A stretch of 64,000 nucleotides of DNA from Bemisia tabaci (Eukaryota; Arthropoda; Insecta; Hemiptera; Aleyrodidae). Below, piece by piece: positions 59,188 through 64,000 of this stretch. Location of the stretch: positions 74,211,912 through 74,275,911 of the forward strand of contig NC_092793.1 of NCBI RefSeq assembly GCF_918797505.1, given 5' to 3'. A program made the position numbers and the translations under genes. The notes under the pieces are model-generated. The model was not told the DNA's origin and did no database searches. It saw only the letters and a list, made by a program, of their open reading frames with translations. Each line of letters opens with the position of its first letter. Within the stretch, counting starts at the first letter, position 1.

Positions 59188-60540
59188 GCGACCATACTAA
59201 GACTCCTATCATTCACTGAAGACCTGAGTTTTGGCTCGGTTTTTAGGTTTCTATGACCAAAAACTTTAATGGAAATTCGGTCTCTTTACCCGCAGTTTTC
59301 TTCTCCGTATGTCTGGACATTTCAACAGCCATGCAGAGAGGCAATTTCTGGAGAAAAATAGCACAGCTTTCGCCCCGAAAGTGTAATGAATGGAATGTTA
59401 TTTTCCACAACATTATTATCTTTCTCTCTTCATCTGTACAAATACGACGAGATGTTTCACCAAAGAGAACGAAGCATGAACCGAGAATGCAAAAAATATT
59501 CAGCAGAGTTTTTCGTACATTGCATTGTATGCTCAGTACTCGATTACATTCTGTTGAAAAATATTTAGGCAGATTTTGACCGAATTTTGTATTGAACTAA
59601 CTGATTTTGTTGAAGTGAATCATCAAAGAAACAAGATGTATGTGTGAGGCAATCATGGAAAGGGAAGCAGTATTAAAAATAATTAATTATAAAACTTTGC
59701 ATCATGTGGTTGCATACCAGATTGACATCTCATGTTTTTTGAGTACCCACGAAATACTTTATGTGCGGATTGAAAAAGAAAAAAAAAATGTTCTCATTGT
59801 CAGTTTATTTATCTGATGCAGAAATATGTGATGAATAATTTTTCTTTCTTTTTTTCTACCTCTACATTTTGACAAAACTTGGAATCTGACACCTGAAACA
59901 AAAATCAGGCGCACCGGTTGCCAAATCGACACATACTTTGAAATCTGCGTATCATAGAATGAAGAAACTTGTCACTTTAACGTAACTTACTTAAGTACCA
60001 CTCTCTAATACACCAATATGAGGAGAGTAACATATCTACGCTGCTCTCTGATTTGTCCATCGCAGTTTATTGTAATATACCCACCTATGTGCCATGTTTC
60101 AGGCTTTTACGGGGCTCTTAAACGGAGCAATGTGAAAAAACCTGCTCGGGAGGGATTACTATTATCGTCACGAAAAATGTGTAATCCTCGCCAAAAAGCA
60201 TCTGCCAAAGTTCGTTCAGAAATGTACAAGATCTGGAAAACCAGAAAATCCTTATCACTTCTACAACTCTGCTGCCATCTAGTTTTTTTACCTTGATCCA
60301 AAGTTAGGAGCAAGGGGCTTACCGGGAAAGCCTATAACGCGCCGACCAATCAGATTCTGTTGAAAAAGAATTGAGATGGCAATATTCTCCTTATATCGGC
60401 ACTCTTGTGCAACTTTTACTAGTGCGGAGCCATGGCAACCCTGCCAAAAAGGCGCGGGAAACAGGCTAATTTGTACGGCGATGATGTCTCCCGTACTTGA
60501 CAAGAAGCCCGTATCTACGTAGACTTTTCAGAGGACTTAC
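59185..60540. other. Unassigned stretch with weak exon-like frame
   Basis: No repeat family is recognised. At 60101-60296 a plus-strand frame begins just after TTTCAG, an acceptor-like motif, and is rich in lysine and arginine. The minus strand is also open over 60107-60313. Neither can be called. Confidence 0.3.
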
Positions 60541-60811
60541 GTGGTTCTTGTTCAGGAGGTAGAGGTTGGATCGAATTTAGCTGTGAGGCACTGGGAACCG
60601 GTCCATTATGCTCTGTAATAATCGATTCTGGACAGAATTTGTACGTTCCGATCACTTTTTTATCCGCGCATGACGAGTTCGAGTCGACGCTTCCACGAGG
60701 ACCCATTAACAAGTCTCGTGCGGATGGTGATGTTATTCCCGTCGAAGTCGCTCCGGCATTTGAGTAACTCAAGGAAACGAAGATCGAAGACTGGAATCTC
60801 GATTTGTACAC
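60541..60811 (-). other. Best exon candidate, minus strand, ends at GTAAGT
   Basis: A minus-strand frame of about 90 codons ends exactly at a consensus intron start GTAAGT (complement of 60535-60540), giving exon phase C|GTAAGT. The predicted peptide is rich in Ser, Pro, Asn and Gln and lacks repeat-derived character. Possible acceptors are TTCCAG near 60798 or TTGAG near 60766. A further GTGAGT lies upstream at about 60881. A second minus frame (60660-60869) is also open, so frame choice is uncertain. No domain or gene is recognised. Confidence 0.28.
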
Positions 60812-60974
60812 CTTGTTGAGGATTGTGCAGCTTTTGAGGTAATGGATCCAGTCCTGTTCCGAGGGTCACGAAAAGTACTCACTCGCGTATAGGGCGCCAT
60901 CGCCGTCAGGGCACCAACATCGTCGTTTCGAAGGAACAAAGGACAAATCGAAGAAAAGTCAAAGAATCAACTCA

Positions 60975-61222
60975 GACAAAGGAACGTAAGGAACGTAACT
61001 TGATTCCAAGGTTGCAAAACTGACTCAAACAATCAATTTTTTACGAGAAAGTATCTGTGCAATTTTCCCTGAAATTTTTCTGATTATTGCATGAGATTAG
61101 AAAAAAAATCAGGAAAATTCTCATTTAGAGATGCCTAGAATTCTCCTAAGACTGAAATTTACTGGGGGAAATTTGGCGACATTGGAATGAAGTTATGTTC
61201 TTTCGTGAAGGAAACGACGAAA
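60975..61222. mobile_element. F7 MITE copy
   Basis: AAGGAACGTAACTTGATTCC, AAGGTTGCAAAACTGACTC and CTGTGCAATTTTCCCTGAAA on the left, and AAATTTGGCGACATTGGAAT, GAAGTTATGTTCTTTCGTG and GGAAACGACGAA on the right. It closely follows the copy at 29773-30031. The left end contains a short GGAACGTAA duplication. Confidence 0.75.
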
Positions 61223-61264
61223 TGTCTCACGTGTCTATTATTCATTCAATTTCTCAAAAACTCA

Positions 61265-61442
61265 TGTTTTTATTCCTCTTCTTCTTCTTATTTTCTTCTT
61301 CTTCTTTTTCTTCCTCCTCTTCTTCTTCTTCATCCTCTTTAATCTCTTCTCTTCCTTTCCTTCTTTTTTCATCCCTCTTTTTTTCCTCATCTCCATCTTC
61401 TTTTCCTTCTTCTTCTTCTGCTTATTTTTCTTTTCTCTCCTC
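61265..61442 (+). repeat. Polypyrimidine tract, about 180 bp
   Basis: Almost pure C/T on the plus strand (TTC, TCC and TTTTC words) with only scattered purines. Mirror-like homopurine-homopyrimidine tracts can adopt triplex structures. The long open frames across it (poly-Ser/Phe or poly-Lys/Arg) are artefacts. Confidence 0.92.
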
Positions 61443-61578
61443 ATATTATTCTCTATTTTTCTCTAAATTATAGTTGGAGTTTGGAAATGTTCAATGTGTT
61501 CAACGTTCACCGTTTGACATTGAGGGCGAAACATGAGCTATGCTGCTTACAATCTCACATCATCCAGGGATCTATAAT

Positions 61579-61643
61579 ACGGAAAATAATAGGATAGCCG
61601 TCACAGCCAGCGGCTATTTGTGACGACTATTCTATTTTTTCTG
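61579..61643. mobile_element. 65-bp F9-derived mini-foldback
   Basis: AATAGGATAGCCGTCACA, CCAGCGGCTA and TGTGACGACTATTCTATT repeat the arm motifs of the 197-bp element at 24469, with almost no interior. The outer bases CGGAAAA and TTTTCTG recall the CACGGAAAA end. Confidence 0.7.
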
Positions 61644-62534
61644 AAAATGTATGACTGTCTTTTTTCTCAGGAAATTCTCACCTTTAGTCAGGAGAGACAC
61701 CAAATTAGATCGACGCGATCTAGAACCTCCGGTCGCAGCCTAAACATGAATGTCTCCAAACGAGACTTGGACCCACCAAAATCGCCCCCTTTTTTACGAC
61801 GCGATTAAAATGAATTCGATTCGAATCCGGTTCGATTCAGAGGAATTAAAAACCTTTGATGGCTTGGAATCGATCGTTGAGGCAACATTCGAACCGATCG
61901 ATGTTAAAAGCTAGCATGTCCATTTTTTCATGACCTCGAGGCCCATAAGAATACATTCATATCAGGGCTCAACAGGAAATGAACGTCGGGGGGTGATTCA
62001 TTTGAATTCAAATCGATGAGACTGAGGTCTCGGAGTTTTGAGACTGTTATTGAGCAAGGACATTATGTCCGTATTTTATTTTTAATTTGGCTCATGTACG
62101 AGCGCTTGATCCATATTTGAATTCCTTTGTTTTTAGATGGGTGAGACAGATCTTCCGAAGCATTTAGTGGAAGGTCGTGATCATTTTACGCGGGCGAGAC
62201 TGATTTTTTGAAATCGGGTCCTGTGATTTTTTCGAGGAATTCCATCGAAGGCCGTAGTTCATGCCTCTAAACATCATACGTTATTACCGCAATCATTAAC
62301 ACGTGGATCGAGGAATCCTTTTCCCCAGACCGAATCAAAATTTAGTTGATTGGTAGAGAGAATGAATAGCGAGTAAATCACTCCTTGAGAAGGTACCAGG
62401 CTGGGTTAATTTAGTGAGAATTTCACAAAAATGCCAAGTTACGGAAAAAAATTAAAGTAAGTAACTACAATTTCTCAGCAATTTCTCTCTTCAATACATT
62501 CACTTGACGAGAACAATTCAATTTTAACTAGATG
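61644..62534. other. Unassigned stretch
   Basis: No gene or repeat family is recognised. Several GATTCGA/ATCGAT-rich short words around 61810-61900 do not form a tRNA or a clear inverted repeat. Confidence 0.45.
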
Positions 62535-62645
62535 ACTTGTCGACGATAAAACTACCAGACCAAGTATCTCGGTTTGCGACGTTCTGGACTTCCTGTCATA
62601 CTAATTTTTTGGATGGAAAACCACGCAACATCAATTCTACAAAAC
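62535..62645. mobile_element. Partial F10 MITE
   Basis: GTCGACGATAAAACTACCAG, CAAGTATCTCGGTTTGCGAC and CTTCCTGTCATACTAAT match the left third of the complete copy at 62807-63071. Similarity stops near 62645, just before repeat D begins at 62659. Confidence 0.75.
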
Positions 62646-62658
62646 TTCAATCTCCGAT

Positions 62659-62785
62659 CAGCGCTTGCAAGACTGCAGTAATACTTCATGCATTGCGCCA
62701 AACAAAGCGGTCGGCGTTAAACGCATGTTAGCGCCTACTAGACCGCATGAATACTTCTCGCATTGCACCAAAAGCAATGAGAGAG
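62659..62785 (+). repeat. Two-unit repeat D, copy 3
   Basis: Units start near 62660 and 62730 (about 70 bp apart). They share GCGCTTGCAAGACTGC / GCGCCTACTAGACCGC, then AATACTTC, then GCATTGC and a CCAAA segment. It lies between a partial and a full F10 copy. Confidence 0.75.
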
Positions 62786-62806
62786 TTATTTGCGATAAAA
62801 GGGTAA

Positions 62807-63071
62807 ATATCGACGGTGAAGACGACTACCAGACTACGTATCTTGGTTTGCGACGTTGCAAACTTCCTGTCATACTATAATTTTTAAATGGAAAACTACT
62901 CAACGTTACTTCTTGAAAACTTCCATGTTTTTCCCCTCTGTGCGAGGGAAACTCAGAGAAAATTTCAAGAAATGATATTGATTTGTTCTCCTTTAATAAA
63001 ATAAAATGGGTGCGGAGATTTTTAAAGGCTGCAAACGAGATACGTGGTCTGGTGGTTTCACCGTCGATATG
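62807..63071. mobile_element. F10 MITE, most complete copy
   Basis: ATATCGACGGTGAAGACGAC, CAGACTACGTATCTTGG and TTTGCGACGTTGCAAAC on the left pair with CTGCAAACGAGATACGTGG, CTGGTGGTTTCACC and GTCGATAT on the right. Two other copies (37543, 44862) share the interior in the opposite orientation. The TSD is not resolved. Confidence 0.8.
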
Positions 63072-63201
63072 CACTGGGATGCTTAATTTTTCCCCTTGTA
63101 GTGGCGAATTTGCACGTTGGCAAAACTGTTTTTCTTCCATTAAAATCCATTAAAAATATCGATTTTAATTTTGTCTCAGCAAGAATCGATTGTTTTCCAT
63201 A

Positions 63202-63378
63202 CACTGAAGAAAAAAAGTTCCAGGCTATATAAACATATACCGTTCCGGATGCTGGAGCCGTAGCTTAGATTGCTTCGGGTGCTGCAGCCGGAGCTTTCGG
63301 CCTCTGAACCTGGAACGCGGACGATATGTCTATGTAGCCCGTAAGTACGGCTTCCACGGCCGGGGTTTTTTTTCAGTG
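63202..63378. mobile_element. CACTG-ended MITE with TSD TA
   Basis: Starts CACTGAAGAAAAAAAG and ends GGGG, T-run, CAGTG. TA is duplicated at 63200-63201 and 63379-63380. The interior is GC-rich and contains a tandem pair, CCGGATGCTGGAGCCGTAGC and CGGGTGCTGCAGCCGGAGC. Ends match F1 and F2 but the interior is unrelated. Confidence 0.85.
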
Positions 63379-63742
63379 TACATGTATAAGTGGAAAAACA
63401 GTGATGCCAAATTTCAAGAATCGCCTCTGCTGTTGATCCATCGCAACAGGTCGACAACACTGGGCGACTGTCTCCCGACCCCGAGTCCAGCAGGATTGAC
63501 ATTTGCGCCTCACTTGAGACCTGGGAATTAATACCACTCATTAGTCCTCCCCACCCCTCCACCCCTCTCGACCCAAGAATCTTCAGGAAAAGTGGATGTA
63601 ACCTTGAATTGCTGTGCATTTTTCAAAACCAAAGGACTGCTTTTCTACGAAACTCACTGTTGCCAAAGGTCCGTAAAATGTAATTAATTTCCATTCCATC
63701 GCGTAAATAATTGTTTATTTTATTTTTAAATTACCTCATATA

Positions 63743-63981
63743 CACGGCAAAAATTAAATTGCTGATTTCACAGTTCAAATGCTAACAAAAGTGACTGCAA
63801 TGTTTCAATGTAGATTTTACAACAAAAAAATGCTACTTTAACCACCCCCGTGGTTATATTAGCTTACAGTAGTGGTTAAAGTAGCATTTTGAATTATTAA
63901 ATGTAGTGAAATCTACTTTATATATTGCAGTCACTTTTTTTAGCTACTGAATTGTTAAATCAGTAATTGATTTTTTCCGTG
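63743..63981. mobile_element. CACGG-ended foldback MITE, TSD TA
   Basis: A 239-bp element with ends CACGGCAAAAATTAAATT and TTGATTTTTTCCGTG. Arms of about 100 bp contain AAAAGTGACTGCAAT, TGTAGATTT and AATGCTACTTTAACCAC, mirrored on the right. TA is duplicated at 63741-63742 and 63982-63983. Confidence 0.88.
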
Positions 63982-64000
63982 TACGACTACGTTCTGTGAT

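Noticed and set aside
61195..61473. Serine/phenylalanine-rich and lysine-rich frames
   Set aside because: They are translations of the polypyrimidine tract.
61800..61900. Possible tRNA B-box-like GGTTCGATTC
   Set aside because: No matching A-box or cloverleaf stems could be drawn around it.
63176..63619. 147-codon minus-strand frame
   Set aside because: Half of it lies within the CACTG-ended MITE at 63202-63378. No recognisable domain.

Overview
This window looks like intergenic or intronic DNA from an animal nuclear genome, most likely an insect and possibly a sap-feeding hemipteran. The evidence is an AT-rich background, no closely packed long reading frames, many short inverted-repeat elements with target-site duplications (TSDs), long A/T homopolymers, microsatellites and a non-LTR-retrotransposon-like 3' tail. 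The species cannot be fixed from sequence alone. No protein-coding gene, rRNA, tRNA or CRISPR array could be recognised. The longest open frame is about 180 codons. Most frames longer than 60 codons are out-of-frame readings of transposons, microsatellites or GC-rich patches. Only a few are noted as weak exon candidates, the best at 60541-60811 on the minus strand.

The main content is non-autonomous DNA transposons (MITEs and foldbacks), about 35 copies in roughly 18 families. F1 (12.1, 13.1, 14.6, 19.9, 35.6 kb), F2 (19.1, 43.2, 45.4 kb) and several single copies (21.0, 63.2, 63.7 kb) have unrelated interiors but share CACTG/CACCG/CACGG ends followed by A-runs, and they lie in variable 2-bp TSDs. 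F3 (7.9, 27.2, 28.98, 31.0, 36.6, 38.0 kb) and F4 (15.2 kb) share CTGCCGTG ends and 4-bp TSDs. F5 (3.6, 30.1 kb) has GGACC ends and 4-bp TSDs. F6 (15.7, 18.4 kb) has GAGTACCTAT ends and 9-10 bp TSDs. Other families have less certain ends. No transposase remnant was found, so all would depend on enzymes encoded elsewhere.

Layout: 0-7.8 kb is mostly unassigned with one F5 copy; 7.8-24.7 kb is densely packed with MITEs, GC-rich patches and a (TAC)n array; 24.7-27 kb is nearly featureless; 27-31.6 kb is a MITE cluster; 31.7-35.5 kb is featureless; 35.5-46.9 kb is MITEs plus a tandem-repeat block at 39.3-39.9 kb; 47.1-47.3 kb holds the most unusual feature, an array of seven GC-rich perfect hairpins; 48.3-49.1 kb is a retrotransposon-like tail; 49.2-53.6 and 54-60 kb are largely unassigned; 60.5-64 kb has a possible exon, a polypyrimidine tract and a final cluster of nested repeats.
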